NCBI RefSeq assembly: GCF_002362255.1
Contig: NZ_LPVV01000002.1
Span: 116,866-180,865 of the forward strand
Length of the DNA: 64,000 nucleotides
Reading direction: 5' to 3'
Source of the DNA: Microbacterium sp. SZ1
Lineage (GTDB): Bacteria > Actinomycetota > Actinomycetes > Actinomycetales > Microbacteriaceae
Shown here: piece by piece, positions 34,386-43,656 of the stretch
Layout: every line of letters begins with the position of its first letter
Position numbering within the stretch: the first letter of the stretch is position 1
Notes under the pieces: model-generated
Seen by the model: the letters and a program-made list of their open reading frames with translations, nothing else
What the model was told of the DNA's origin: nothing
Databases searched by the model: none
Position numbers and translations under genes: made by a program

Positions 34386-35720
34386 TCAGCCCGCCTCGAG
34401 CCGCTCGATCCGCGTTACGAGCCCCGCCCGTTTCGGCGACCGCGCGGGCAGCATCTCGAGCGCGAGCCGCAGCGCCTCGGCATCCGTCTGTCCTTCGGGG
34501 ATCTCGGCGTAGGCGAGGAGAACGTCGAGGCTCGCCTCCGACAGCATCGCCTCGCGCAGCGCCGCGCGCACCGTGTCGCGGAACTCCTCGACGCCGGGGG
34601 AGGTCGACTCCGGCAGCACCGGTCCGCGGTAGGCGGTCAGCGCGACGCGGTGCGCCCCTCGATCGAGCAGCGACAGCACGTCATGGGCGTCGGTCTCGAG
34701 AGCCACCGGCAGTCGGTACGGTCGCGACTCAGGCACGAGGCTCGGCGCGTGCTTCTCGAGCACCTTGCGGAGCCGTACCATCTCGGGCCGCAGCGTGTCG
34801 GGAGAGCCCTCGTCGCCGTAGACGAGCTCCGCGAGCCGCTCGGCCGACAGGCCCTGCCGGTGGGTGGCGAGCATGAGCAGGATCGCCGCATGGCGGGCGC
34901 TCAGCTCGATGACGGACTCCTCATGCTCGGACTCGGTCTCGAGCCGGGCCCGATCGCGACCAAGCACGTGCAGGGTGGCGCGCGTCGTGGGCCTGGCCCT
35001 GGTGGAGACGGGTGCCGGGCGCTGCGCCTCGGTCCGCTGCCGCAGCCGGGCGACGAGCAGCTCCGACTCCACGGCGCGCGCGGTGGCATCGACGAGCAGA
35101 CGGGCCTGCGTCGACACGACCTCCACGCCCCCTGTGACGTCGATGACGCCGAGGACGCGCTGCGTCTCGGGGTCCCGCACGGGCGCGGCCGAGCACGACC
35201 ACGGATGCACGAGGCGGTTGTAGTGCTCCGCGCCGCGGATCTGCACGGACTGCCCGAGCGCCAACGCGGTGCCCGGAGCGCTCGTGCCCACGGCATCCTC
35301 CGCCCAGTTCGCACCGGCCACGAACCCCATGCCGTCGGTCAGCGACTGCAGCTGCCGATCGCCCTCGATCCACAGCAGGCGTCCGGCCTGGTCGCCGACG
35401 GCGACGACGACGCCCGAGTCCTCCGCGGAGCCCGGCAGCAGCAGCGCACGGATCATGTCCATCGCCGAGGCGAGCGGATGCGCACGCCGATACTCCTCGA
35501 GCTCGTCGCTCATCAGGTCGATCGGCGGGGTCCCCTCGGGTCCGACGCGGCCGCGCCACGATCGCACCCACGACTCACGGACGAGAGGACGGACCGACTG
35601 CAGCCGGTGGTCGTCGAGGTTGCCGGCGATCAGCTCTTCATGCGCGCGCTCGATGAGGAGTCGCGAGACCTCGGGTCCCTCGCGCGACGCCTGCCACGAC
35701 GCAACCACAGCGTCTCCCAT
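34386..35720 (-). CDS. GAF-domain regulator, AcoR-like without a sigma-54 module
   Basis: A 444-aa protein. The N-terminal part resembles acetoin catabolism regulators: VRESWVRS near residue 50, and a GAF domain (about 100-225) with [38 protein letters not shown] and [11 protein letters not shown]. Instead of an AAA+ sigma-54 module, the C-terminal half has an SARP/OmpR-like winged-helix region ([35 protein letters not shown]). This form is common in actinobacteria. It lies directly upstream of the aldehyde dehydrogenase, so it probably activates that operon in response to an alcohol or aldehyde signal. Confidence 0.87.
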   Translation of the reverse strand: MGDAVVASWQASREGPEVSRLLIERAHEELIAGNLDDHRLQSVRPLVRESWVRSWRGRVGPEGTPPIDLMSDELEEYRRAHPLASAMDMIRALLLPGSAEDSGVVVAVGDQAGRLLWIEGDRQLQSLTDGMGFVAGANWAEDAVGTSAPGTALALGQSVQIRGAEHYNRLVHPWSCSAAPVRDPETQRVLGVIDVTGGVEVVSTQARLLVDATARAVESELLVARLRQRTEAQRPAPVSTRARPTTRATLHVLGRDRARLETESEHEESVIELSARHAAILLMLATHRQGLSAERLAELVYGDEGSPDTLRPEMVRLRKVLEKHAPSLVPESRPYRLPVALETDAHDVLSLLDRGAHRVALTAYRGPVLPESTSPGVEEFRDTVRAALREAMLSEASLDVLLAYAEIPEGQTDAEALRLALEMLPARSPKRAGLVTRIERLEAG

Positions 35721-35802
35721 CGTCGGTGGAGCGTGGTCTCAGCATACGAGCCGGGTATCGCGGGCGAAACGGCTACTTCGCGCGGTGTGGTGAGGTGTTC
35801 GC

Positions 35803-35890
35803 GGAACGGATGCAGGTCGGCTGCCCGGATGCAGGTCGAAACGGCCGGATCCGGCATGCATCCGTGTTCCCGACATGCAGATGGGTTCGA
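35803..35890. repeat. Nested intergenic palindrome E (19-bp period)
   Basis: CGGATGCAGGTCG occurs at 35807 and again at 35826 (19 bp apart). The inverse half carries CCGGCATGCA at 35851 and CCGACATGCA at 35870, again 19 bp apart. The arms are complementary but more degenerate than in elements A and B. It occupies most of the 193-bp gap between the regulator start and the CCA gene stop. Confidence 0.7.
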
Positions 35891-35913
35891 TCGAACGTGG
35901 GATGCCGTGCAGC

Positions 35914-37341
35914 TCAGCCCCGCGCGGCCCACCACTCGCGGAGGCGCTGCTCGGCGGCATCCGTCCCGATGACGCCCTCGTCGAGGCGCAGCTCGAGCAG
36001 GAAGCGATAGGCCTCGCCGACCTCGCGACCCGGACGGATGCCGAGCACCTCCTGGATGCGGTTGCCGTCGAGCTCTGGACGGATGGAGTCGAGCTCTTCC
36101 TGCTCGCGGAGCGCAGAGATGCGCGCCTCGATGTCGTCGTAGGCCGAGGCGAGCCGCGACGCCTTGCGCTTGTTGCGCGTGGTGACGTCGGCGCGGGTGA
36201 GGATGTGCAGGCGCTCGAGCTCGTCGCCGGCGTCGCGCACGTAGCGCCGCACCGCGGCATCCGTCCACGCGCCCTCGGCGTATCCGAAGAACCGCAGGTG
36301 CAGCTCGATGAGCGTCGCGACGGTGTCGGTGGTGGCCGTGTCGAAGCGCAGGGCCTGCAGACGCTTACGCGCCATGCGGGATCCGACGACGTCGTGGTGG
36401 TGGAACGTCACCGCTCCCCCGTCCTCGAGCTTGCGGGTGCGCGGCTTGCCGATGTCGTGCAGGAGCGCGGCGATGCGCAGCGGCACGTCGGCCCCGGCGC
36501 CGGGGTGGCGCGAGTGCTCGAGCTGGATCGCCTGCCGCAGCACGGTGAGCGAGTGCTCGTAGACGTCCTTGTGATGGTGGTGCTCGTCGACCTCGAGGCG
36601 CAGTGCGCTGATCTCGGGCAGGAACTCGTCGACGAGCCCGGTGTCGACCAGAACTCGGATGCCGCGCACGGGATCGTCGGTCTGCATGAGGCGCACCAGC
36701 TCGGACTGGATACGTTCGGGGCTCACGATCGAGAGGGTTCCGCGCAGCTGCTCGATCGCCGCGGTCGTCGCCTCGTCGATCGCGAACCCGAGCTGGGCGC
36801 TGAACCGCGCACCGCGCAGCATCCGCAGCGGGTCGTCGCCGAATGACACCTGCGGATCGGCGGGCGTGCGCAGCACTCCGGCGACGAGGTCCTCGACGCC
36901 GCCCGTCGGGTCGATCAGCTTCACCGCCGGCACCTGCAGCGCCATCGCGTTCACCGTGAAGTCGCGGCGGATGAGGTCGCCGTCGATGGTGTCGCCGAAC
37001 TCGACGGTCGGCTTGCGCGTGACGCCGTCGTAGCTGTCGGCGCGATAGGTCGTGATCTCGACCTGCTCGCCCCGCACGCGGGCGCCGATAGTGCCGAACG
37101 CACGGCCGATGTCCCACTGCGCCGTCGACACCGGAGTGACGATGCGCAGGATGTCGTCGGGCAGCGCGTTCGTCGTGAAGTCGAGGTCGTGGGTCTCGCG
37201 TCCGAGGATCGCGTCGCGCACCGGACCGCCCACGACGGCCAGGTCGAACCCCGCTGCGGCGAATGCGTCGGCGAGGGTGCGGACCACCGGATTCTCGGCG
37301 AGCGCGCCGAGCCGGGCGAGGCCGTCGGCCATGTTGAGCAT
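35914..37341 (-). CDS. CCA tRNA nucleotidyltransferase
   Basis: A 475-aa class II tRNA nucleotidyltransferase that adds or repairs the 3' CCA end. The N-terminal palm has GGPVRDAILGRETHDLDFTT with the metal-binding DLD. The template region RRDFTVNAMA follows. The C-terminal part carries an HD phosphohydrolase-like motif (LLHDIGKPRTR and HHHD). Length is typical for actinobacteria. In this phylum the gene commonly lies near murJ and the origin, as here. Confidence 0.96.
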   Translation of the reverse strand: MLNMADGLARLGALAENPVVRTLADAFAAAGFDLAVVGGPVRDAILGRETHDLDFTTNALPDDILRIVTPVSTAQWDIGRAFGTIGARVRGEQVEITTYRADSYDGVTRKPTVEFGDTIDGDLIRRDFTVNAMALQVPAVKLIDPTGGVEDLVAGVLRTPADPQVSFGDDPLRMLRGARFSAQLGFAIDEATTAAIEQLRGTLSIVSPERIQSELVRLMQTDDPVRGIRVLVDTGLVDEFLPEISALRLEVDEHHHHKDVYEHSLTVLRQAIQLEHSRHPGAGADVPLRIAALLHDIGKPRTRKLEDGGAVTFHHHDVVGSRMARKRLQALRFDTATTDTVATLIELHLRFFGYAEGAWTDAAVRRYVRDAGDELERLHILTRADVTTRNKRKASRLASAYDDIEARISALREQEELDSIRPELDGNRIQEVLGIRPGREVGEAYRFLLELRLDEGVIGTDAAEQRLREWWAARG

Positions 37342-37476
37342 GGGTTCCAGCGTACCGGGGGGACTTCCGGGGCTGGAAAACCCAGACCCCCGTCGTGGAG
37401 GGCGGCGTGGCGGACCGAGACACGCCGGGTGGATGCCGTGTGCTCTCCGTTTTCCGGTCGGCTCCCGCCCTGCGGC

Positions 37477-37770
37477 TCAGAACAGAGGGTTCTCGCCCCT
37501 CGCCTGCGCGACCGCCGCAGCTCTGGTTCGGATGAGGCGCAGCAGCAGGGCGCTCAGCACGAAGCCGCCGACCAGCGCGATCGCCATGAGCACCCACACG
37601 CCGATCTCGGGGTCGATCACGCCCAAGCCGTAGATCAGCACGACGCCCAGCAACAGGATCGGTCCCTCGACCAGCGCGAACGTCACGAACAGGCGCGTCT
37701 GCTTCGCCAGGTACTCCTTCTCCACCGCTCGCACCCGTGCACCGATCGACGAATCCCCCGCGTAGCTCAT
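37477..37770 (-). CDS. Small two-TM membrane protein
   Basis: A 97-aa protein of unknown function with two hydrophobic segments (about residues 28-52 and 57-80), a charged N-terminus and a short basic C-terminus. It is divergent from the phosphoesterase. ATG 37770 is preceded by TACGGT and 6 nt, so the transcript may be leaderless. No family is recognised. Confidence 0.75.
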   Translation of the reverse strand: MSYAGDSSIGARVRAVEKEYLAKQTRLFVTFALVEGPILLLGVVLIYGLGVIDPEIGVWVLMAIALVGGFVLSALLLRLIRTRAAAVAQARGENPLF

Positions 37771-37816
37771 GCCCTCACCGTAGCGAAGGGCGGGTGCGCT
37801 CGCACGCGACGAAGCC

Positions 37817-37822
37817 TAGGAT
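37817..37822 (+). promoter_or_regulatory. -10 element of a leaderless promoter
   Basis: TAGGAT lies 7 nt before the GTG at 37830, and there is no ribosome binding site, supporting this start for the Tat-exported phosphoesterase. Confidence 0.55.
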
Positions 37823-37829
37823 CGGCCTC

Positions 37830-39584
37830 GTGGCGGCAGACGACGAGCGCAGACCGAACGACACCTCCCGACGGGGCTTCCTGAAGATGGGAGGGGCCGC
37901 TCTCGCGGGCGCCGTCGTCGGAGGAGCTGGCGGTGCGGCGATCGGAGCGAGCGTCGCCGGGAACTCGCGCGACGGATTCGCCGCTGACCCCGACCCGTTC
38001 GCCGCCCTCACCCCGCGCAGTGAGCCGGGCTTCGACCACCTCGTCGTCGTGATGGGTGAGAACCGGTCGTTCGACAACCTGCTCGGCTACCTCTACACGA
38101 CCGAGAACCTGCCGAAAGGCGAGACCTTCGAGGGCCTGGCGTTCGGGAAGCACAGCAACACGGCATCCGACGGCACCGTCGTCGACGCCCACATCTACAC
38201 CGGCGACACCGACCGCATCATGAGTTACCCCGACCCGGATCCGGGTGAGGAGTACCCGCACGTCAACACCCAGATCTTCGGCACGGTCGACCCGAAGGGC
38301 AATGCCGATCTGTTCGCCGAGCAGATGACAGCTCCCTTCAATGCGCCCACGCACGGCGAGAAGGCGACGATGTCGGGGTTCCTCGAGGACTACATCATCA
38401 ACTTCCGGCGCCTGCGCAAGGGCGAGCCGCCGAAGCCCGCCGAGGCCGCGCACATCATGGGCTCGTTCTCACCCGAGATGCTGCCCGTGCTGTCGACCCT
38501 GGCGACCGAGTTCGCGGTGTTCGATCACTGGTTCGCCGGGGTGCCGTCGCAGACGTTCTGCAACCGCTCGTTCTTCCACGCGTCGACCTCGCACGGATTC
38601 GTCACCAACCAGGGCGGGGCCGGCTTCGGCAAGTGGCTCTCCGCCCCCGCTGCGCCCACCGTGTTCAACCGCCTCGAAGACAAGAAGATCAGCTGGAAGA
38701 TCTACATCGACAAGCTGCAGCTCGTCTCCTACACCGGGATGCTGCATGTCGGCGTGCTGGAGAAGTACTGGCGCACCGAGCACTTCGGCACGATGGAGGA
38801 CTTCTACGCCGACGCGAAGAACGGCACGCTTCCGGCATACGCGTTCATCGAGCCGCGGATGGTCTACGACCACAACGACTTCCACCCGCCGTTCGGCTCC
38901 CCGCGCGAGGGCGAGGTCGACGGGCGGGAGGTGTTCGACAGCGCGATCTCCGACGTCCGCGCGGGCGACCGCCTGATCCACGACATCTACGAGGCGATCC
39001 GCACCAGCGCGTCGCCGAAGGGGTCGAACGCGGTCAACACGCTGCTGCTCATCACCTTCGACGAGCACGGCGGCACCTACGACCACGTCCCGCCGCCCGC
39101 AGCCACGAAGCCGACGAAGGACACGGGTCCGGGCGAGATGGACTTCACGTTCGATCGCCTCGGATGCCGCGTGCCGGCCATCGCGGTGTCGGCCTACACG
39201 AAGCGCAACACAATCATCCACGATGAGATGCACCACGGATCCGTCACCGCCACGCTCTCGCGGCTCCACGGCCTGCAGCCCCTGAACGACCGCGACGAGT
39301 CGGCGAACACGATCTTCACCGTCGTGAACCTCGACAAGCCCCGGCATCCGGCCGATTGGCCGATCACCACCCCCGCCTACACGCCGCCGAATCCCGAGGA
39401 GCGGAAGCCGCAGGACGGAGTGGAGGCGCAGATGAAGCCGCTCACTCCCCCGGCCCGCGGACTGCTGGGTCTGCTCATCGCGAAGTACGGAAAGCCGGAC
39501 GAGCCGGAACCGAAGACCTTCGCGGACGCGTACCGCCTGCTGCACGAACACGGCGAGGAGCTGTTCGGTCCGCCCCGGGGTTGA
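37830..39584 (+). CDS. Tat-exported alkaline-phosphatase-superfamily phosphoesterase (phospholipase C type)
   Basis: A 584-aa secreted phosphoesterase. The twin-arginine motif SRRGFLKMG is followed by a hydrophobic Ala/Gly-rich segment. The catalytic entry VVVMGENRSFDNLLGY contains the Glu-Asn pair typical of bacterial phospholipase C and acid phosphatases. Later, FDEHGGTYDHVPPP supplies metal ligands, and HGSVTATLSRL lies near the end. Substrates may be phospholipids or phosphate esters. GTG 37830 is chosen for its Tat signal spacing and a -10 hexamer just upstream. Confidence 0.92.
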   Translation: MAADDERRPNDTSRRGFLKMGGAALAGAVVGGAGGAAIGASVAGNSRDGFAADPDPFAALTPRSEPGFDHLVVVMGENRSFDNLLGYLYTTENLPKGETFEGLAFGKHSNTASDGTVVDAHIYTGDTDRIMSYPDPDPGEEYPHVNTQIFGTVDPKGNADLFAEQMTAPFNAPTHGEKATMSGFLEDYIINFRRLRKGEPPKPAEAAHIMGSFSPEMLPVLSTLATEFAVFDHWFAGVPSQTFCNRSFFHASTSHGFVTNQGGAGFGKWLSAPAAPTVFNRLEDKKISWKIYIDKLQLVSYTGMLHVGVLEKYWRTEHFGTMEDFYADAKNGTLPAYAFIEPRMVYDHNDFHPPFGSPREGEVDGREVFDSAISDVRAGDRLIHDIYEAIRTSASPKGSNAVNTLLLITFDEHGGTYDHVPPPAATKPTKDTGPGEMDFTFDRLGCRVPAIAVSAYTKRNTIIHDEMHHGSVTATLSRLHGLQPLNDRDESANTIFTVVNLDKPRHPADWPITTPAYTPPNPEERKPQDGVEAQMKPLTPPARGLLGLLIAKYGKPDEPEPKTFADAYRLLHEHGEELFGPPRG

Positions 39585-39590
39585 CCGCGG

Positions 39591-39935
39591 TCAGAGGTCG
39601 AGGAAGTCTCCCAGCCAGGTGCGCACCTCGGCGAGACATCGCGGACTCACTGAACCCGCGACTCCGGTGAGGCGTTCGCGCGAGACCGTGCGCGGCTGTT
39701 CGGTCATCACCCACGACGGGCGGTCCAGTCCGCTCGGGCCCTCGACGAGCACGTGGTTCGGCCACCCGCGTTCGACCGTCGTGATCGGCAAGGCGATCAC
39801 GAGGGTCGTCACCGCATCGAGGTACCCAGCCGAGGCAACCACGAGAACCGGGCGGTGCCCACCCTGCTCGCGCCCGCGGACAGGGGCGAGAGACGCCCAG
39901 GCGACCGCGCCGGGCAGGAGTTCGAGTTCCGTCAC
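39591..39935 (-). CDS. MazF/PemK-family toxin
   Basis: A 114-aa type II toxin endoribonuclease. It has PGAVAWASLAPVRGREQGGHRPVLVV, the MazF entry with the GxxRP-type segment, then VIALPITT and SWVMTEQPRTVSRERL, all family-typical. Its GTG overlaps the antitoxin TGA (GTGA, 39932-39935), giving coupled translation. The longer reading frame upstream is antitoxin shadow. Confidence 0.88.
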   Translation of the reverse strand: MTELELLPGAVAWASLAPVRGREQGGHRPVLVVASAGYLDAVTTLVIALPITTVERGWPNHVLVEGPSGLDRPSWVMTEQPRTVSRERLTGVAGSVSPRCLAEVRTWLGDFLDL

Positions 39936-40165
39936 GACGCGGCGGGGCGGTCGAGTCGCTCCCACTCGGCGGTCTCCGCGGCATAGCTCTTCGCGTCTGC
40001 CGGGGATGTCCGCGCGAGGGCATCCTTGACCGCAGCGAGCCGACGTCGGCGATCCTCCGCATCGGCGAGGCGCTCGAGATGGGCGCCGAGGGTGAGACCG
40101 TCGCGGGCGGCCTGCGTCTTCAGGCGATCGCGCAGGTCATCACTCACCTTGATGGTCGTGGTCAT
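39932..40165 (-). CDS. Ribbon-helix-helix antitoxin
   Basis: A 77-aa protein with an N-terminal RHH domain (TTTIKVSDDLRDRLKTQA, residues 2-19) and a charged C-terminal tail likely to wrap the toxin. It is the first gene of the pair; a palindrome overlaps its start codon, indicating autoregulation. Confidence 0.85.
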   Translation of the reverse strand: MTTTIKVSDDLRDRLKTQAARDGLTLGAHLERLADAEDRRRRLAAVKDALARTSPADAKSYAAETAEWERLDRPAAS

Positions 40166-40176
40166 ACTTCGAGTAT
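40164..40176. promoter_or_regulatory. Toxin-antitoxin operator palindrome
   Basis: ATACT-TCG-AGTAT is a perfect dyad overlapping the first base pairs of the antitoxin gene and its presumed leaderless promoter. RHH antitoxins bind such short AT-rich dyads. Confidence 0.6.
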
Positions 40177-40206
40177 ACCGAGACGCGGCTTCCGGTGAGG
40201 GGCTCC

Positions 40207-42195
40207 TCAGCCGTCGATGTCACTGCTGTCGCGACGTGAACGGCGTCGCGAGACCACCAGCAGCACGGCACCCACCGCGAGCACCGCCGCACCCGCGCCC
40301 GCCCAGGCGAACGTCTCCGGACCGAGGCCCGTTCCAGGAAGGCGCGTGACTCCGCCATTCCCGCCGCCCGGGGTCGCCGCACCGCCGGAGCCGGGATCGG
40401 CGGGCTGCACCGGGTCTGTCGGAGGCACGACGAGAGCAGCGAGGGTGAAGTCCTGGTCGACGAATGCCTCGCCTGCGCCTGTGATCGTGACCGTGCGCGT
40501 CGCCGAGCCGACGACCGTCGTTCCTGCGGGCGGCGTGACCGTGATCGTGTAGGTCCCGGGCGCCAGATCTCCGAGACCGTAGGCGCCCGCGGCATCCGTC
40601 GTCAGCTGCTGCGAGGTGCCGCCCCCCGCGACCGTGACGACCGCACCCGCGATCGGCGCGCCGCCGTCGCCTCGCACGACCCCGTCGATCGCGCCCAGCC
40701 GCGCCAGCGCGAAGTCCACGTCGAGGACGTCGTCGGCTGCCACGTTCTCCGTCCGCGTGGTCGCCCCGGTCGCGGTGTAGCCCGCGGGGGTCGTGACCGT
40801 CACGTCGTAGGCGCCGGAGGGCAGGCGCGGGAAGGAGTAGTCGCCGTTCGCGTCGGTGACGGCGGTGAGGGTCGTTCCACCCGGGGCCGTCGCCGTCACG
40901 GTGACACCGGGCACGCCCGCCCCGGTCGCCAGCACGCTGCCGCTGAGCGTGGGATTCTCGACGAACGCGAAGTCGACGTCCTCGATGGGCACCTCGCTGT
41001 CAGCCGGGACGTTGATGATCTGCGTCGGATCGGTGATCGAGTAGCCGGTCAACGCCGACACGACGACGGTGTGACCGCCCACCGCCACGGAGTCGAACAG
41101 GTAGAAGCCGTCGGCATCCGTGGTCGTGGACTGTCCCCCGTCGATCGACACCGTCACTCCGGCAAGCGCGTTCCCGTCGTCGTCGGTCACGCGCCCCGAC
41201 ACGGCCACCGGCACGATGTCGCGCACCGTGAAGTCGGCGACGGCGTCGGCATCCGTGAGATCCACCTGCTGCGCGTTCCCGCTCACCGCGATCTTCCCCG
41301 CCGGCGGAATGATCCGGACTGTGTATCCGTCGGCCGCGACGAATCCCGCGAACGAATACGAACCGTCGGGGTTCGTCGTGGCCGTGGCCACGATCACCCC
41401 GTTCGCGTCGGTGAGACTCACCGGCGCGCCCCCGAGCGGACCATCGTCGACGTCGGTCACGGCTCCCGTGATGTCACGCGCGATCGAGGCGAACCAGGTC
41501 TGATAGACCGGGAACCCGGCGCGGCGGGTGAAGACGAAGCTCAGCGAGCTGATGGGAGCGGACGGTTCGAACCAGGCCGACGCCCCGCTGGTATCGGCCG
41601 CTGCGTCGTTGCCGGTCAGCGTGAGGGTGGCGGGGTCCCAGGTCGGCACGTCTGCGGCATCCCCCGTGCACGAGGGCTTGGCGGGGAGGCCGGGAGCGCA
41701 GTAGTTGAAGCCGCCCTGGAATCCGAGCTGCGCTTCGGTGAGCGGCCGCCCGTCCGGTCCGATTGCCTGGATGCGCACCGCGTCGGCGTCGATGTCGCCG
41801 AGCACGAACGTCCACCCCGAGGTGGGGGTGGGGTTCGCGAACGAGTAGGTGGTGGTCGACGGACTTGCCGCGTTGTCCGCCCGGGGTCGGAGGTTCAGAT
41901 ACTGCTGGTTGACGCTCGAGCCATACTTCGCACCGACCGGCGTGTCCTCCGACAGCCAGACCGACGACCCCGAGATGACCCCGACCTGCCCTGCGCGCGA
42001 GTCACTGGTCATCGTCGCGGTGATGGCCGGACTCGCGGCGATCTCGACCGACGCCGAGTACGCGCCGCCGGAACCGGTGAGGGGCTGCCAGGTCGCCCAC
42101 CTGGTGGTGGTGGCTGCCGCAGCCGGTATGGCCCCGACCAGTACGACGGCGAGCGCGACCGCGCCCGCCAGGATCCCGCTCTTCGGCGCACGCAT
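40207..42195 (-). CDS. LPXTG surface protein with repeated SpaA/Cna-B-like domains
   Basis: A 662-aa cell-wall protein. The signal peptide ends near AAAA-TT (about 28). An N-terminal domain of about 210 residues contains two Cys (NYCAPG and SCTGD). Four carboxypeptidase-regulatory-like/Cna-B repeats follow, each with a DANG.Y.F..L..G.Y.V pattern. A Pro/Gly-rich spacer leads to LPGTG, a hydrophobic segment and RRR. It is probably an adhesin or scaffold. ATG 42195 begins the signal peptide; longer frames are shadow. No sortase is nearby. Confidence 0.9.
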   Translation of the reverse strand: MRAPKSGILAGAVALAVVLVGAIPAAAATTTRWATWQPLTGSGGAYSASVEIAASPAITATMTSDSRAGQVGVISGSSVWLSEDTPVGAKYGSSVNQQYLNLRPRADNAASPSTTTYSFANPTPTSGWTFVLGDIDADAVRIQAIGPDGRPLTEAQLGFQGGFNYCAPGLPAKPSCTGDAADVPTWDPATLTLTGNDAAADTSGASAWFEPSAPISSLSFVFTRRAGFPVYQTWFASIARDITGAVTDVDDGPLGGAPVSLTDANGVIVATATTNPDGSYSFAGFVAADGYTVRIIPPAGKIAVSGNAQQVDLTDADAVADFTVRDIVPVAVSGRVTDDDGNALAGVTVSIDGGQSTTTDADGFYLFDSVAVGGHTVVVSALTGYSITDPTQIINVPADSEVPIEDVDFAFVENPTLSGSVLATGAGVPGVTVTATAPGGTTLTAVTDANGDYSFPRLPSGAYDVTVTTPAGYTATGATTRTENVAADDVLDVDFALARLGAIDGVVRGDGGAPIAGAVVTVAGGGTSQQLTTDAAGAYGLGDLAPGTYTITVTPPAGTTVVGSATRTVTITGAGEAFVDQDFTLAALVVPPTDPVQPADPGSGGAATPGGGNGGVTRLPGTGLGPETFAWAGAGAAVLAVGAVLLVVSRRRSRRDSSDIDG

Positions 42196-42239
42196 GCGGC
42201 CAGAGTACCGGCATACTGCGCCGAAGGGGAGGGCAGATC

Positions 42240-42791
42240 TCAGGCCGTGACGAGGTTCAGAACCCCGGTCGCGATGAGGGTGGTCAGGCTCGTCCAGAGC
42301 ACGATCGCCACAGCCTGCCACAGCAGCACCCACTGCTTCGACACACCCGTCGAGACGAGCACAGCGGCTGTGAACTGCGTCGGAAGAGCGAGCGGTCCGA
42401 GGATGCTGGCGCCCGGGACGCCGAACCGCACGAGGAAGCGCTTGAGACGCCGCACACCCTTCGACTCGGTCGTGGTCTCGGGGTCGGTCGCCTCGGCGTC
42501 GGCGGCAGCCGATCCGGCGGGCACGGGCACCGCCGACGCGCGACGTGCACGCCGGGCGAGGATCGCCGCACGGACCCGCGCGCCGAAGACGACGACGAGC
42601 AGCACCGACAGGAAGTTGCCGGTCACCGCGGCGAGCGCGGCCACGACCGGGTGGAGTCCGGCCCAGACGCCGAGGACGGAGGCGAGCTCGCCCTCGATGA
42701 AGGGGATGGCAGCGGCGAGCGCCACGATCAGCGGTTGGATGAGCAAAGGCACCTCGGAGGCGAGGTTCTGCAGGAATTCGAAGACGTTCAT
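42240..42791 (-). CDS. Small multidrug-export/DedA-like membrane protein
   Basis: A 183-aa membrane protein of the Sm_multidrug_ex family. It has a re-entrant-like N-terminus (AIPFIEGELASVLGVWAGLHP), a central charged cytoplasmic loop (about 75-110) and a second membrane half (VPGASILGPLALPTQFTAAVLV, then WTSLTTLIATGVL). Function is little known; the fold resembles DedA/VTT. GGAG precedes ATG 42791. Confidence 0.8.
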   Translation of the reverse strand: MNVFEFLQNLASEVPLLIQPLIVALAAAIPFIEGELASVLGVWAGLHPVVAALAAVTGNFLSVLLVVVFGARVRAAILARRARRASAVPVPAGSAAADAEATDPETTTESKGVRRLKRFLVRFGVPGASILGPLALPTQFTAAVLVSTGVSKQWVLLWQAVAIVLWTSLTTLIATGVLNLVTA

Positions 42792-42879
42792 GTTCGCTCC
42801 TCGGAGTGAGTGCGTGGTGATCGGCGGGCGCCCCGAGCACCGCTGCACTCGGGAGCGCAGCGGGCGGGATGCCGCGGGG

Positions 42880-43575
42880 TCAGCGGTTCGTGATGACGGC
42901 GGTGGCCGCGAGGGTGTTCGTGATGATCGCGATCATCGTGCGGGTGACGGCTGCCGCAGCCGCATCGGCGGCCCAGTCGCTGCGCTCGATCTCCTTGGCT
43001 CGGGTCGCCGTCGTGCCGGACCAGGGGATCTCCCGGTGCAGGGTCGGCAGTCCCCCGCTCGCCGAGACGAGCGCGATGATCGCGGCAGTGCGGGGATCGG
43101 GCTGCTCGCCGTCGACGAGCGCGCGGCGCATGGCGTCGACGATCTCGCCGCGACGGCCCGTGTCGCCCTCGGAGAGCTTCGTGGTCGGGAAGACTCCGAG
43201 CGCACGATGCTCGGAGCGGTGGAGGTGGCCACGCTCGACGAGGCGGTCGAGCAGCGGAGCCCTGAGGTTCGGTCCGATCGCCGCGAGCACGCCCTGCACC
43301 TCGCGCGGTTTCTCGGAGATGTAGTCCCAGGCCGGACGCAGCAGGGCGTCGTCGGGGGCGTCCCCTTCCGCATGGATGCGCACTCCGCGGATGCCGGCGT
43401 CTTCGCTTGAGGCCTGCTCCGTGCTCGCCAGATCGGCCAGCACGGCCCCGCCGAGCACGTAGAAGAGGGTGTTCTCCCCGGCGATCGTTCCGGAGGAAGG
43501 GTCGAAGAGCGCGAGGAGAACGTCCTCGGCGAGAAGGGTGCCGGTGCGCTGCGTGTGAATGCTGTCGTCGGTCAT
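42880..43575 (-). CDS. GPP34 (GOLPH3/VPS74-like) family protein
   Basis: A 231-aa GPP34 protein, the bacterial relative of eukaryotic GOLPH3. LLAEDVLLALFDPSSG at residues about 13-28 and ENTLFYVLGGAVLADLA are the family hallmarks. In actinobacteria its role is unknown; lipid or phosphoinositide-like binding is inferred from eukaryotes. The gene is divergent from a TetR gene across three 13-bp repeats, so its expression is probably repressed. Confidence 0.88.
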   Translation of the reverse strand: MTDDSIHTQRTGTLLAEDVLLALFDPSSGTIAGENTLFYVLGGAVLADLASTEQASSEDAGIRGVRIHAEGDAPDDALLRPAWDYISEKPREVQGVLAAIGPNLRAPLLDRLVERGHLHRSEHRALGVFPTTKLSEGDTGRRGEIVDAMRRALVDGEQPDPRTAAIIALVSASGGLPTLHREIPWSGTTATRAKEIERSDWAADAAAAAVTRTMIAIITNTLAATAVITNR

Positions 43576-43588
43576 GGAATCGAGATTA

Positions 43589-43627
43589 GCACACTGTACT
43601 AGCACGGTGTACTGGAACGGTGTGCCA
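43589..43627. promoter_or_regulatory. Three tandem 13-bp repeats, candidate TetR operator
   Basis: GCACACTGTACTA, GCACGGTGTACTG and GAACGGTGTGCCA follow each other without gaps between the divergent GPP34 and TetR genes. A -10-like TAGACT lies at 43634. The array is positioned to control both promoters. Confidence 0.7.
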
Positions 43628-43656
43628 GCCATCTAGACTCGTGTTCGGAGGCAGTG

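Noticed and set aside
37366..37470. Sixth nested palindrome between the CCA gene and the two-TM protein
   Set aside because: There is an inverted GGAAAAC/GTTTTCC pair, but no second motif copies at 19-bp spacing.
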